A model generated the notes under the pieces. That model was not told where the DNA came from. It ran no database searches and saw only the letters and a program-made list of their open reading frames with translations. From Metabacillus crassostreae (GTDB lineage: Bacteria > Bacillota > Bacilli > Bacillales > Bacillaceae), in the NCBI RefSeq assembly GCF_016908395.1, contig NZ_JAFBDU010000006.1:62001-126000 (forward strand): a stretch of 64,000 bases of DNA, read 5' to 3'. Below, in pieces: positions 17,663 to 26,123 of the stretch. The stretch's first letter is position 1, and each line of letters starts with the position of its first letter. The translations under genes and the position numbers were made by a program.

Positions 17663-18838
17663 TTAATATTCTTTAAATGCAGTTACTAGCCTATCTAATC
17701 CATCCATTATTGTTGTCCTTGAACACGCAATATTCATTCTTAGAAAGCCTGCTCCATTTTCACCGAATTTAGATCCAGGTTCTAAGGCTAATTTACCTTT
17801 CTTTAGTAAAAGGTCTTTAAGTTCATCATCTGTTTTACCTAGTGCTCTTGCGTCTAACCAGATCAAGTAAGTAGATTCAGGTCTCATTACTTTAATATTT
17901 GGTAAATGCGTTTTTATGTGTTCTTCAATTGTAATGACATTTCCTTCTAAATATTCTAAAAGTTCATTTAGCCATTTTTCTCCGTACGTATAGGCTGCTT
18001 CCATTGCTTCTTGCCCTAGTGTATTGATCATCATAAGACCAAATTTTTGTTTCACTTCATTGTATTTTTTTTTTAGTGAATCGTTAGTGATGAGTGCTAC
18101 TGAAGCTTGAAGACCTGCTAGATTAAATGTTTTACTAGGTGCAATAAAGGTTATTGTTTGATTGGCTATTTGCTCATTAATGGATGCAATTGGTGTATAT
18201 TTACTGTTAAATAATAATAAATCAGAGTGAATATCATCAGATAAAATGAGTACATTGTGTTTTACACAAAGATTACCTATTTTCGTTAGTTCTTCTTTAC
18301 TCCATACTCGACCACTAGGGTTATGTGGATTACATAAAATAAATAATTTTGTTTGGGGATCAGATAACTTTTCCTCTAAATCGGCAAAATTGATATCATA
18401 ACGAAAATTATTATCTAAATGAAGATGGTTATAAAGAACTTCTCGATTATGTTTTTTAGTAATCTCGAAAAACGGATAATAAACAGGTGATTGAACAACA
18501 ACTTTGTCTTGTTCAGAAGTGAATGCTTCAATTGCCAAGCTAATGGCAGTAACGATACCTGGGCTATATGTAATGATTTTTGGGTCGATATCCCAACTAT
18601 GACGATTTTTAACCCACTCTTGAATAGCTTTTTCCATACTTGTGCCAGACATTGTATATCCAAAGATTCCATGATCAACACGTGAATGGAGGACATCAAT
18701 AATTTCATCAGGAGCTTGAAAGTCCATATCGGCAACCCACATTGGCAGGACTTCATCTACTCCAAAGATGTTTTTTGAAAAATCCCATTTTACAGAGTTA
18801 GTGTTTTTACGATTGATTACTTTATCAAAACGATTCAC
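17663..18838 (-). CDS. patB: PatB/MalY-type cystathionine beta-lyase (C-S lyase)
   Basis: A 391-residue fold-type-I PLP enzyme with segments typical of PatB: LPMWVADMDFQAPDEI, HGIFGYTMSG, CNPHNPSGRVW and the PLP lysine in APSKTFNLAGLQ. It cleaves cystathionine and related S-conjugates to pyruvate, ammonia and a thiol. I place the start at GTG 18838 because AAAGGAG lies eight bases upstream and the N-terminus then matches the family; a longer frame reaching 18919 has no ribosome site. It is divergent from yugE. Confidence 0.92.
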   Translation of the reverse strand: MNRFDKVINRKNTNSVKWDFSKNIFGVDEVLPMWVADMDFQAPDEIIDVLHSRVDHGIFGYTMSGTSMEKAIQEWVKNRHSWDIDPKIITYSPGIVTAISLAIEAFTSEQDKVVVQSPVYYPFFEITKKHNREVLYNHLHLDNNFRYDINFADLEEKLSDPQTKLFILCNPHNPSGRVWSKEELTKIGNLCVKHNVLILSDDIHSDLLLFNSKYTPIASINEQIANQTITFIAPSKTFNLAGLQASVALITNDSLKKKYNEVKQKFGLMMINTLGQEAMEAAYTYGEKWLNELLEYLEGNVITIEEHIKTHLPNIKVMRPESTYLIWLDARALGKTDDELKDLLLKKGKLALEPGSKFGENGAGFLRMNIACSRTTIMDGLDRLVTAFKEY

Positions 18839-18945
18839 ACGAACCACTCCTTTGATTAAAAATTTGCTTGAATCGTCAATTACTACTTCCATCATAAGTG
18901 TGTTACAATGGCAGTGCAAAAAATAAGATCATAAAGGTGAAAAAA

Positions 18946-19206
18946 ATGGATGCACAGCACACTAATATTAAATTAATGGAACTATTATTACAGTGGGATC
19001 CATTAGGCTATGGTGAAGGAAGCTATGAAACAGAAGTCGTTGATGTGTTGCAAGCAGTTTATGCATATGAAGAGGTTAAGCAGCTTGCTAGAAAAATACA
19101 AGCTATCTATGAGTTTTCATTTGAAGAAGTTATTCCTTTACAGATATGTGAAGATCTAGCTGTAAAGCTCTTTACTATAAAAGATAATTCAAGTTGTGAA
19201 ATATAA
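18946..19206 (+). CDS. yugE: YugE-like DUF1871 protein
   Basis: An 86-residue soluble, mostly helical acidic protein, the exact length recalled for YugE. ATG 18946 follows AAAGGTGA; the frame extends further upstream without a ribosome site. The family segment is LLLQWDPLGYGEGSYETEVVDV. Function is unknown. It converges with yugF. Confidence 0.88.
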   Translation: MDAQHTNIKLMELLLQWDPLGYGEGSYETEVVDVLQAVYAYEEVKQLARKIQAIYEFSFEEVIPLQICEDLAVKLFTIKDNSSCEI

Positions 19207-19221
19207 GTAGTTATTAAGGAG

Positions 19222-19264
19222 AAAAAGGCAAGATGTATACTTAATGTTACATTTTGCCTTAAGA
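19222..19264. terminator. Bidirectional terminator between yugE and yugF
   Basis: Arms AAGGCAAGATGTA and TACATTTTGCCTT (one mismatch) flanked by AAAA on the left and TT on the right, between two converging genes. Confidence 0.75.
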
Positions 19265-19265
19265 A

Positions 19266-20102
19266 TCATTGAGCTTGAAAGATGAAGTTTCCAATTTTGT
19301 CTGATACATGCTCTGGTTTTTCCTCTGGAACAAGATGACCAGTATGTTTAAAAGACACAAATGATGAATTAGGTAAATCTTTTTTCAATCTTTCTCCAAT
19401 TTGTATAGGTACGACTTTATCTTCGTTTCCCCAGATTAGCAAACTTGGCTGTTCAATTAATTTTAGTTCTTCAGCTGGAAGGTCTCCCTCATGATCACGA
19501 ATCATTCTATTTAATGCCATAAAAATTCGATCATCTGTAAATGGTTCCATATAACCATCCATCATTTCTTGATCAATCAGACTTTGATCATGAACCACAT
19601 TATTTAAATTTTTTAGAATGCCTTGACTAGCTAGCCAATGCTTAATACATAAATAAAAATAAGGAACATAGGAACCAAATTTAAGGGTGGGGCTAACACC
19701 CTTCGTGTAACCTGCACTACATAAAAGAACAACCTTCTCAAATAAATCTGGTCGTTGTTTTGCAGCATTCAATGAAACTTGTCCACCCATGGAATGTCCA
19801 ACAAGATATGCCTTTGAGATCTGTAAAGCTTGGGTTAGCTCAATGACAACTCTGGCCATATTTGTGTAAGAATGAACAAATTTTGTGGATTTTTCAGTTT
19901 TACCAAATGGCGGTAGATCAATAGCTAAAATGGTGAAATCCTTTTCTAATAAAGGAATAATTTTACGAAAGCTGAAGCTAGAGGATAGAAATCCATGAAT
20001 TAATACAATCACAGGATTTAGACGATCCCGCTCATACACTTCATAATGAACGTTAACACCAAGAATGTTCATTTTACTGCAATAAAAATGACCTTTTTCC
20101 AT
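19266..20102 (-). CDS. yugF: YugF-like alpha/beta hydrolase
   Basis: A 278-residue alpha/beta-hydrolase: oxyanion region VLIHGFLSSSFSFR, nucleophile elbow GHSMGGQ near residue 100, a later acid in WGNEDKVVP and the catalytic His in FKHTGHLVPEEKP. The triad is complete. Substrate is unknown; the fold covers esterases, lipases and C-C hydrolases. The second ATG (20102) has the better spacing from GGAGTG; an ATG two codons earlier is possible. No signal peptide. Confidence 0.88.
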   Translation of the reverse strand: MEKGHFYCSKMNILGVNVHYEVYERDRLNPVIVLIHGFLSSSFSFRKIIPLLEKDFTILAIDLPPFGKTEKSTKFVHSYTNMARVVIELTQALQISKAYLVGHSMGGQVSLNAAKQRPDLFEKVVLLCSAGYTKGVSPTLKFGSYVPYFYLCIKHWLASQGILKNLNNVVHDQSLIDQEMMDGYMEPFTDDRIFMALNRMIRDHEGDLPAEELKLIEQPSLLIWGNEDKVVPIQIGERLKKDLPNSSFVSFKHTGHLVPEEKPEHVSDKIGNFIFQAQ

Positions 20103-20448
20103 AAACATTCACTCCATTATATATATATAAATTTGTCCTTATGATAAAATGTTGATTTAGTCAAATTAATCTATTTCTTTCATATGCTTTTTATTTTACC
20201 AGAGCGAGGTATTTGTAAGGGATATTGAGACTAAAATGAAGTAAGGGATATCAAGGTGGACTTGGTCGTTCGTTCGATAAACATTTAAATTAACATAAAC
20301 AATGAGGTTAAAAGTTTCTTTTATTTTGACCGAAAAATGTTAATTTACACATGTAAAATCTACCCGTATTTCTTTAAGTGAAACATATGAAAAACGAGTT
20401 ATTAGGTGTTATAATTATCTGAAGATTTAAAAAGTAGGAGTGTTGGCA
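20103..20448. other. Intergenic region between divergent yugF and alaR
   Basis: No coding frame is seen. A TATAAT box at 20410-20415 stands about 35 bases before alaR, without a clear -35 partner. Nothing else is recognised in this stretch. Confidence 0.4.
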
Positions 20449-20949
20449 ATGAAGTTTAGCGAAAAAGAAGTTGAGATATTAGAAATTCTGGAGGACGACT
20501 GTCGATTGTCTGCAGATCAAATAGCAAAAATGATTGACTTATCTGAGTCTGAGACAAAAGAAATAATCCGAAATCTTGAAGATCAAAGAATAATTGTTGA
20601 TTATACAGCACAAGTCAATTGGCGCAAAGTAGATGGCCATGAAGGTGTTAAAGCCATGATTGATGTGAAAGTCCAACCAAAACGTGGCGTAGGCTTTGAT
20701 GATATTGCTAGCCGTATCTATCGTTTTAAAGAAGTGAAATCTGTTTATTTAATGTCAGGAGCATATGATCTTTCTGTTATTATTGAAGGAAAATCAATGT
20801 CAGATATAGCTCACTTTGTTTCTGAAAGGCTTTCAACGCTAGATTCTGTATTATCAACTACAACTCATTTTATCTTAAAGAAATATAAACATGATGGCAC
20901 TATATTTGAACAAGATGATGAGGATAAGCGGATTGTGGTGTCACCATGA
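20449..20949 (+). CDS. alaR: AlaR-like Lrp/AsnC-family regulator
   Basis: A 166-residue Lrp/AsnC regulator: N-terminal winged helix-turn-helix (RLSADQIAKMIDLSESETKEII, given here only to residue ~44) and C-terminal RAM ligand-binding domain with the YLMSGAYDLSVIIEGKS pattern. ATG 20449 lies eight bases after AGGAG. In B. subtilis the YugG/AlaR gene is paired with alaT and controls alanine transaminase. Here the stop overlaps the alaT start by four bases (ATGA), so the two are translationally coupled. Confidence 0.92.
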   Translation: MKFSEKEVEILEILEDDCRLSADQIAKMIDLSESETKEIIRNLEDQRIIVDYTAQVNWRKVDGHEGVKAMIDVKVQPKRGVGFDDIASRIYRFKEVKSVYLMSGAYDLSVIIEGKSMSDIAHFVSERLSTLDSVLSTTTHFILKKYKHDGTIFEQDDEDKRIVVSP

Positions 20950-22115
20950 TTGAGCCCTCTCATTACATCTCTAAAACAGTAAAGGATTTAAAGCCATCAG
21001 GAATTAGAAAGTTTTTTGATTTAGCTGCAAGCATGGAAGGTGTCATTTCATTAGGTGTAGGAGAGCCAGACTTTGTTACACCATGGTCTGTTAGAGAAGC
21101 ATCTATTCTTTCTCTTGAACAAGGCTTTACGTCTTATACGGCTAATGCTGGTTTATTGGAGCTAAGAGAAGAGATTGCATATTATTTACAAGGAAAAGCA
21201 AAAGTCTCTTACAATCCAAAGGAAGAAATATTAGTAACCGTTGGTGCAAGTCAGGCACTTGATGTTGCATTAAGAGCAATTGTAAATCCAGGTGATGAAG
21301 TAATAGTAATTGAACCTAGCTTTGTATCTTATTCTTCTTTAATTTCATTAGCGGGTGGTGTCCCAGTTTCAGTACAAACAAGTGGTGAAATGGAGTTTAA
21401 ACTGCAGCCAGCTGAACTAGAAAAAGCTATTACTGAGAAAACGAAAGCAATTATTTTATGCTCACCAAGTAATCCAACTGGAACAGTACTTGAACATGAA
21501 GAGCTTGTAAAAATTGCTGAAATCATTGAGAAGCATGATCTGCTTGTTATATCAGATGAGATTTATGCTGAGTTAACATATGATCATGAGTATTCTAGCT
21601 TTGTATCAATTGATGGTATGGCTGAAAGAACGATTCTTGTTTCCGGGTTTTCAAAGGGCTTTGCTATGACAGGCTGGAGATTAGGATATATCGCTGCTCA
21701 TAAGGATTTTCTAAGTGAAATGTTGAAAATTCATCAATATTCAATGATGTGTGCACCTACTATGGCACAATATGCAGCTATTGAAGCAATGAAAAATGGT
21801 CGAGAAGATGTTCTTTATATGAAAAAGAAATACAAACAACGAAGAAATTTAGTTGTAAGTGCTCTTAATGAAATGGATTTAACATGTCATGTACCTGGTG
21901 GAGCATTTTATGTATTTCCTTCAATAAAGAAAACAAATCTAACGTCAGAAGAATTTGCTGAGCAGCTTCTTCTAGAAGAAAAGGTAGCTGTTGTACCAGG
22001 CAATGTTTTTGGTGATAGTGGTGAAGGCTATATTCGATGTTCTTATGCATCTTCTTTAGAACAGTTACAGGAAGCATTAAGAAGAATGCAAAGATTCGTA
22101 GAAAATAAAATTTAA
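20946..22115 (+). CDS. alaT: Alanine transaminase (AlaT/YugH), class I/II aminotransferase
   Basis: A 389-residue PLP aminotransferase with LGVGEPDFVTPW at the N-terminus, CSPSNPTGTVL, SDEIYAELTYDH, the PLP lysine in VSGFSKGFAMTGWRLGY and the substrate-binding Arg in GYIRCSYASS. It transfers amino groups between alanine and 2-oxoglutarate in B. subtilis. ATGA overlap with alaR shows a two-gene operon. Sequence alone cannot separate alanine from related aromatic or aspartate specificity; the alaR pairing supports alanine. Confidence 0.92.
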   Translation: MIEPSHYISKTVKDLKPSGIRKFFDLAASMEGVISLGVGEPDFVTPWSVREASILSLEQGFTSYTANAGLLELREEIAYYLQGKAKVSYNPKEEILVTVGASQALDVALRAIVNPGDEVIVIEPSFVSYSSLISLAGGVPVSVQTSGEMEFKLQPAELEKAITEKTKAIILCSPSNPTGTVLEHEELVKIAEIIEKHDLLVISDEIYAELTYDHEYSSFVSIDGMAERTILVSGFSKGFAMTGWRLGYIAAHKDFLSEMLKIHQYSMMCAPTMAQYAAIEAMKNGREDVLYMKKKYKQRRNLVVSALNEMDLTCHVPGGAFYVFPSIKKTNLTSEEFAEQLLLEEKVAVVPGNVFGDSGEGYIRCSYASSLEQLQEALRRMQRFVENKI

Positions 22116-22156
22116 AAAAGCTGACCAATAAAGGTCAGCCAAATATAGAGAAACAA

Positions 22157-22207
22157 AAGGGGGGGATACTAAAAAGCCTTATGCTTTTATTATTCCCCTT
22201 TTTTGCT
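22157..22207 (+). terminator. Terminator after alaT
   Basis: A long stem pairs AAAAGGGGGGGATA with TATTCCCCTTTTTT around an inner AAGC/GCTT hairpin and ends in a T-run. A shorter GCTGACC/GGTCAGC hairpin lies just upstream at about 22120-22139. Confidence 0.8.
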
Positions 22208-22335
22208 TGTATAAACATAGCTTCTTGCATAATTTCTTCTTTTATTGATTTTTCTCCTAATGAATAACTACCTCATAGAAATAATGAACATAACCAACGA
22301 ATTGTGTGATGAACAATTCTCAGACCATACTAATA

Positions 22336-22364
22336 TGAAACAAACTTCAATTAACATTCGTTAT
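22336..22364 (+). promoter_or_regulatory. Candidate ECF-type promoter for the sigma operon
   Basis: TGAAAC (22336-22341) and CGTTAT (22359-22364) are spaced by 17 bases, the classic TGAAAC-N16/17-CGT form used by Bacillus ECF sigma factors such as SigW, SigM and SigX. It lies about 195 bases before the sigma gene, so autoregulation is likely. A repeat element sits between promoter and gene. Confidence 0.55.
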
Positions 22365-22371
22365 ATATTTT

Positions 22372-22534
22372 GAGATGTTTTTCGTAAACTTTGTTGTTTT
22401 TATATTCATATTTAGAAAACAGCACTGTATAAAGTCTAGTGGCATCTTTTCTTCTTAACATAGTCATTTTTTATGATAAAAAATTGTTACTAAAAGGAAA
22501 TTTAGGTTTAGCAACAATCCTTCAGAAAAGAGCC
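22372..22534. repeat. Repeat family B, copy 1 (~163 bp)
   Basis: Ends resemble GGCTCTTTTC with inner CTTTGTTG and GCAACAATC, and the right end reads AGAAAAGAGCC. Two further copies lie at 42.8 kb and 59.8 kb (inverted). It is inserted between the candidate ECF promoter and the sigma gene. The rest of the 443-base gap after alaT holds its terminator. Confidence 0.75.
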
Positions 22535-22558
22535 TAAAAAAGAGGAGGGTAGAAAAAA

Positions 22559-23119
22559 ATGAATGAAGAAAACTTAATAAAAAAAGCTAAGCAAGGGAAT
22601 ATTGTCGCATTTCAACAATTAGTAGAATTACATTATCCCACTGTTGAAAGGTTTGCCTATCAATTAGGAAATAAACATGAAGAAATCGAGGATATCACAC
22701 AAGAAGTATTTATTCGTGTTTATCGATTTCTCGACCAGTTTACAAAGGCAAAGTTTTCAACATGGTTATATAAAATTACACTTAATGTCACAAGAGACTT
22801 TGCTAGAAAAAGACAATCAAACATTCGTAAAGTGTTTAAAATACAACAGGATTTTCGCAATGATGATTACCCAGAAATAGAGTCAAAGATCATTAAGAAT
22901 GAAGAAGATCGGATATTGCACTTATCAATACAAAGATTGGATGAAAAATACCGGATACCAATTGTTTTGTTTTATTTTCATGATAAAAAGTATGATGAAA
23001 TCTCTGAAATCATGTCAATTAACATTTCGACTGTTAAAACGAGAATCCTGCGTGGAAAAACACAATTAAAAAAAATGATGGAAGAGGTTATAAAGAAGGA
23101 AGGTGACATACATGGATGA
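22559..23119 (+). CDS. ECF-type RNA polymerase sigma factor
   Basis: A 186-residue ECF sigma factor. Region 2 spans about residues 10-80, with DITQEVFIRVYRFLDQF and FSTWLYKITLNVTRDFARKRQ for core and -10 recognition. Region 4 spans about 120-175 with YDEISEIMSINISTVKTRILRG as the -35-binding helix-turn-helix. No extra domains. The start follows GAGGAGGG. Its last eight bases overlap the next gene, a membrane protein that fits an anti-sigma factor. In B. subtilis alaT and yugI are neighbours, so this pair is an added module. It is not one I can equate with a named Bacillus sigma factor. Confidence 0.9.
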   Translation: MNEENLIKKAKQGNIVAFQQLVELHYPTVERFAYQLGNKHEEIEDITQEVFIRVYRFLDQFTKAKFSTWLYKITLNVTRDFARKRQSNIRKVFKIQQDFRNDDYPEIESKIIKNEEDRILHLSIQRLDEKYRIPIVLFYFHDKKYDEISEIMSINISTVKTRILRGKTQLKKMMEEVIKKEGDIHG

Positions 23120-24737
23120 TAAAATATTTGAAGAACGAATGGATAGTTTGAAGAGTTCATATGAAAAATTACAGCCTGTTTCTTCTGTTGATCATATTAT
23201 TAATAATGTAAAGCAAACGGAGCTTCCAAAGCGGAAAAAAATATTTCCCCTAACATATGTAGCATCTTTTATAGGTGTTTTATTAATAGCTGGAATTTTG
23301 GGTACACAGCTAATATCTCAATCCAATAAAAGCAGTGGTGAAAAGTCACCATCAATTGAAAATCAAACCGTTTCAGCAACAGATATAGAAGATTCAATAA
23401 ATGAAGTCAGAGGCTTGTATGAAAGAAATCTTGATGTACTAAAAGAAAAGCTACAATTTGATGATGTTGAACAATATAGTTTTGTACAAGAAGCTAAGAA
23501 TACAGTAGAGAGCTTTGAAGAAAGAAAGGAATATTCCTCACGTGCAGAACTTCAAAATTATACAGAAAACGTGAAAAATATCATCTCTTTAAGAGTATCA
23601 ATGCCTAATGAAGAAATGGAAATTTTAAAAGAAAGAGCAAAAAATGATAAAAAAATAGATGAAACACAACTAATCAGTTATTTAATTAAAATGGAGCTAC
23701 TCAAGGAACGATTTAACGAAAAATGGTTTAATTTAAGGCAGCTACCAACTGAAGGGAACTTAGTAGAATATGTGGATAAGCTAAATAAACAAGAAGTTGA
23801 AAATGGATCTGATGACTATCTAAATCTAATTAAAACTCTTAGAGAAAATGGATATCGTTTTATTTTTATTACAGAAGGTGAAGGTCAAATTGATTTAACA
23901 ATAGACCATCAAAAAATATTAGATACATTCAAAGATATGCTTAGTAATCAACTAATAGCTTACCTACAATATAAAAAAGAAGTCATTGAACAAGGAACTG
24001 TCTTAGGTTTAACTCAAGAACAATTAGCATCCCGTATTATAAAATTAGAGGAGACTATCATTGCCCATCCTAATTTCGAGAAAAATGATGACCTAAAAAT
24101 GGAATACCAAAAACACCTTTTACATTTTATACAATATAGTGATGAGGAGAGTATGAAGGATTTTGTAAGTGATTATCCAAAATCCTTATCTGCAAAACAA
24201 GTGGACGAATTTTTAAATGGAAATGAAAATGATGAGTTTGTTTCTGGTCAAGAAATGAGAGAAAGCATTAGTGCTAAAATATCACCAGAGCTAAAAGCGA
24301 TTTCAGAAAACAATGTGCAATTACTTCCACTAACAGATTCTTTGGAGGCAGTTTATCAGGAGTATAAAAATACACGTAATGATGAAATTCTTGAAGGACC
24401 CTTTTTAGGTACTGAAAGCGCAATAGAAGTCTCAATTGCACGTCTGTATATGTATGCTGTTGAAAATAAAGATTATGAAACAGCTTTTTATCTAACTTAC
24501 GATGGGGAAGCTTCAGAAAGACCAGATTTAGAACGATTTATAAGTGAAATGGCACAATCGACAACCAATTATCAAGATCTATCAAATAAAGTAATCAAAG
24601 TCAGTACAACATATAAGGAAAATGGTAGATTAATCGAGCACACATTTACTACAAAAGATGGAGAATCCATTATATTCAATATGAAACGAAACAATGAATA
24701 TGAAAAGGTTAGAGTTGAATATACTCCATTTCCATAA
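23112..24737 (+). CDS. Putative anti-sigma factor with large extracytoplasmic helical domain
   Basis: A 541-residue single-span protein. Residues 1-42 are cytoplasmic and could bind the sigma factor; residues ~45-66 are a membrane helix; the remaining ~470 residues lie outside and are strongly charged and helical with Glu/Lys-rich stretches. No ZAS zinc motif (HxxxCxxC) is present. ATG 23112 lies five bases after GGAAGGTGA and overlaps the sigma gene by eight bases. Genetic coupling and topology suggest an anti-sigma factor or sensor, but no sequence family is recognised. The outer domain is far larger than in RsiW- or RsiX-type proteins I know of. Confidence 0.7.
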   Translation: MDDKIFEERMDSLKSSYEKLQPVSSVDHIINNVKQTELPKRKKIFPLTYVASFIGVLLIAGILGTQLISQSNKSSGEKSPSIENQTVSATDIEDSINEVRGLYERNLDVLKEKLQFDDVEQYSFVQEAKNTVESFEERKEYSSRAELQNYTENVKNIISLRVSMPNEEMEILKERAKNDKKIDETQLISYLIKMELLKERFNEKWFNLRQLPTEGNLVEYVDKLNKQEVENGSDDYLNLIKTLRENGYRFIFITEGEGQIDLTIDHQKILDTFKDMLSNQLIAYLQYKKEVIEQGTVLGLTQEQLASRIIKLEETIIAHPNFEKNDDLKMEYQKHLLHFIQYSDEESMKDFVSDYPKSLSAKQVDEFLNGNENDEFVSGQEMRESISAKISPELKAISENNVQLLPLTDSLEAVYQEYKNTRNDEILEGPFLGTESAIEVSIARLYMYAVENKDYETAFYLTYDGEASERPDLERFISEMAQSTTNYQDLSNKVIKVSTTYKENGRLIEHTFTTKDGESIIFNMKRNNEYEKVRVEYTPFP

Positions 24738-24767
24738 AGCGACGTCTTTGATCGTTGCTTTTTTGGT
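24737..24767 (+). terminator. Terminator after the sigma/anti-sigma operon
   Basis: AAGCGACG and CGTTGCTT arms (one G-T pair) around TCTTTGAT, followed by TTTT. Confidence 0.65.
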
Positions 24768-24791
24768 TATACTATATTTGAAAAGATATTT

Positions 24792-24820
24792 TTGAAAAAA
24801 ATGAAAAACTGTGATATAAT
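24792..24820 (+). promoter_or_regulatory. SigA-type promoter of yugI
   Basis: TTGAAA (24792-24797), 17-base spacer, TATAAT (24815-24820), 53 bases before the ATG of yugI. Confidence 0.75.
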
Positions 24821-24872
24821 TTTATATTGCGTATAAATAGACATTTAATATAAGAAAATTAGGAGTGTTATT

Positions 24873-25274
24873 ATGACAACAAAGTACGAAATAGGCAGTG
24901 TTCATACAGGAAAAGTAACAGGAATTCAACCATACGGAGCGTTTGTTGCACTTGATGAAGAAACTCAAGGATTAGTTCATATTTCTGAAATTACTCACGG
25001 TTTCGTAAAAGATGTTAACGAACATTTAAATGTAAATGATGAAGTGCAAGTGAAAGTTCTTTCTATTGATGATAAATCTGGAAAAATCAGTTTATCAATT
25101 CGTGCTACTCAAGAAGCACCAGTAGAAGAAAAGAAAGAAGCTGCGCCAAGAAAACCTAAGAAGCGTCAAGCTACAGTGAAAGCTGAAACAGAAACTCCAC
25201 AAGGCTTCAATACATTAAAAGACAAGTTAGAAGAGTGGATCGAGCAATCTAAGCGTGAAGAAGTAAAGAAATAA
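24873..25274 (+). CDS. yugI: YugI, S1-domain general stress protein 13
   Basis: A 133-residue protein: a single S1 RNA-binding domain fills residues 1-72 (GSVHTGKVTGIQPYGAFVAL, GLVHISEITHGFVKD, GKISLSIRAT), followed by a basic/acidic tail. B. subtilis YugI (GSP13) is of the same size and associates with ribosomes. A strong promoter and terminator frame it as a single-gene unit. Regulation as a stress gene is known for the relative and is not shown here. Confidence 0.92.
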   Translation: MTTKYEIGSVHTGKVTGIQPYGAFVALDEETQGLVHISEITHGFVKDVNEHLNVNDEVQVKVLSIDDKSGKISLSIRATQEAPVEEKKEAAPRKPKKRQATVKAETETPQGFNTLKDKLEEWIEQSKREEVKK

Positions 25275-25286
25275 TCTACTGATGAA

Positions 25287-25326
25287 AAGAAAAAGGTGAT
25301 CGCATTGCGCGATCACCTTTTTTCTT
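25287..25326 (+). terminator. Terminator after yugI
   Basis: AAAAGGTGATCGC and GCGATCACCTTTTTT pair around a short loop. Confidence 0.9.
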
Positions 25327-25364
25327 TTCTTTTGTTTATTTACATGATGATAATGGCCATTTCA

Positions 25365-25757
25365 GAGCCTAACCCTCGAGTTATAAGCCACTCAGGAATT
25401 TAAGACAAAATACGTCTCCTATTCCTAAGCGTCTTAAGCTTGTCGGGGAACAGGCGCTTCCGCTTTTCATTTGTCTAGCTCCAGGCGCCTTCCGCTTTTC
25501 GTATTGTCTAGCTACAGCGCCTAGCCCTCGAGTCATAATCCAAAAAGGAATTGAAGGTAAAGTGCACCTTCTATTCCTTTTCGTCTTAAGCTTGTCGGGG
25601 CTAAACAGGCGCTTCCGCTTTTCGTTTGTCTAGCTCCAGGCGCCATCGGCTCGAGTCATAAGTCAAATAGGAATTGAAGGCAAAGAGCGCCTTCTATTCC
25701 TATTCGCCTTATGCTTGTCGCCGATAAACGGGCGCCTTCCGCTTTTCGTATTACCTA
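25365..25757. repeat. Three tandem copies of a Bacillus-type dyad repeat (~120-150 bp each)
   Basis: Each unit runs from a CTCGAGTTATAA-like block (about 25376, 25528, 25649), through an inner hairpin (GGAATTGAAGG...CCTTCTATTCC type), to CTTGTCG and GGCGCTTCCGCTTTTC, and then to GTCTAGCTCCAGGCGCC. The motif is of the kind widely scattered in Bacillus genomes. The last copy runs into the 3' end of yuzA. Spacers do not alternate as in CRISPR, and no open frame fits. Confidence 0.85.
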
Positions 25758-25981
25758 GCTTCTGGGCGTGGTTCTCTTGCTACTTCTTCAGATGGTTTGA
25801 ATAGTAATCCTAGGTTGATTAAACCAGCAATTCCAACAAGGCCATAGATGATTCGGGATAGTCCTGATTCTTGGCCACCGAAGATAGCTGCAACTAAATC
25901 GAATTGGAAAAATCCGATTAGTCCCCAGTTAATCGCCCCTATTATTGTAAGTACAAGTGCTATACGTTGAATTGCGCTCAA
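25751..25981 (-). CDS. yuzA: YuzA-like DUF378 membrane protein
   Basis: A 76-residue DUF378 protein with two membrane helices: residues 6-28, with the signature LTIIGAINWGLIGFFQFDLVA, and 42-61, with IIYGLVGIAGLINLGLLF. Length and sequence match YuzA. The ATG follows GGAGG. The last few codons coincide with the edge of the adjacent tandem repeat, so the C-terminus may be repeat-derived. Function is unknown. Confidence 0.9.
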   Translation of the reverse strand: MSAIQRIALVLTIIGAINWGLIGFFQFDLVAAIFGGQESGLSRIIYGLVGIAGLINLGLLFKPSEEVAREPRPEAR

Positions 25982-26123
25982 TTTTACAACCTCCTTAGTT
26001 GATAACTACATTTTTATGATGTGAAGTTAAGTCAAAACTATTCATAGAAAATTTCACTTAAAAGCACTTTTCTTTACAAGTATTATTGAAATCTACATAA
26101 TCTATAGATGGAGGCGATATAAA

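Noticed and set aside
18839-18919. N-terminal extension of patB
   Set aside because: The upstream codons lack a Shine-Dalgarno, do not resemble the family N-terminus and would cut into the space before yugE.
25365-25757. Possible CRISPR array
   Set aside because: There are only three long units (~120-150 bp) with inner dyads and no short direct repeats alternating with unique spacers; no cas genes nearby.
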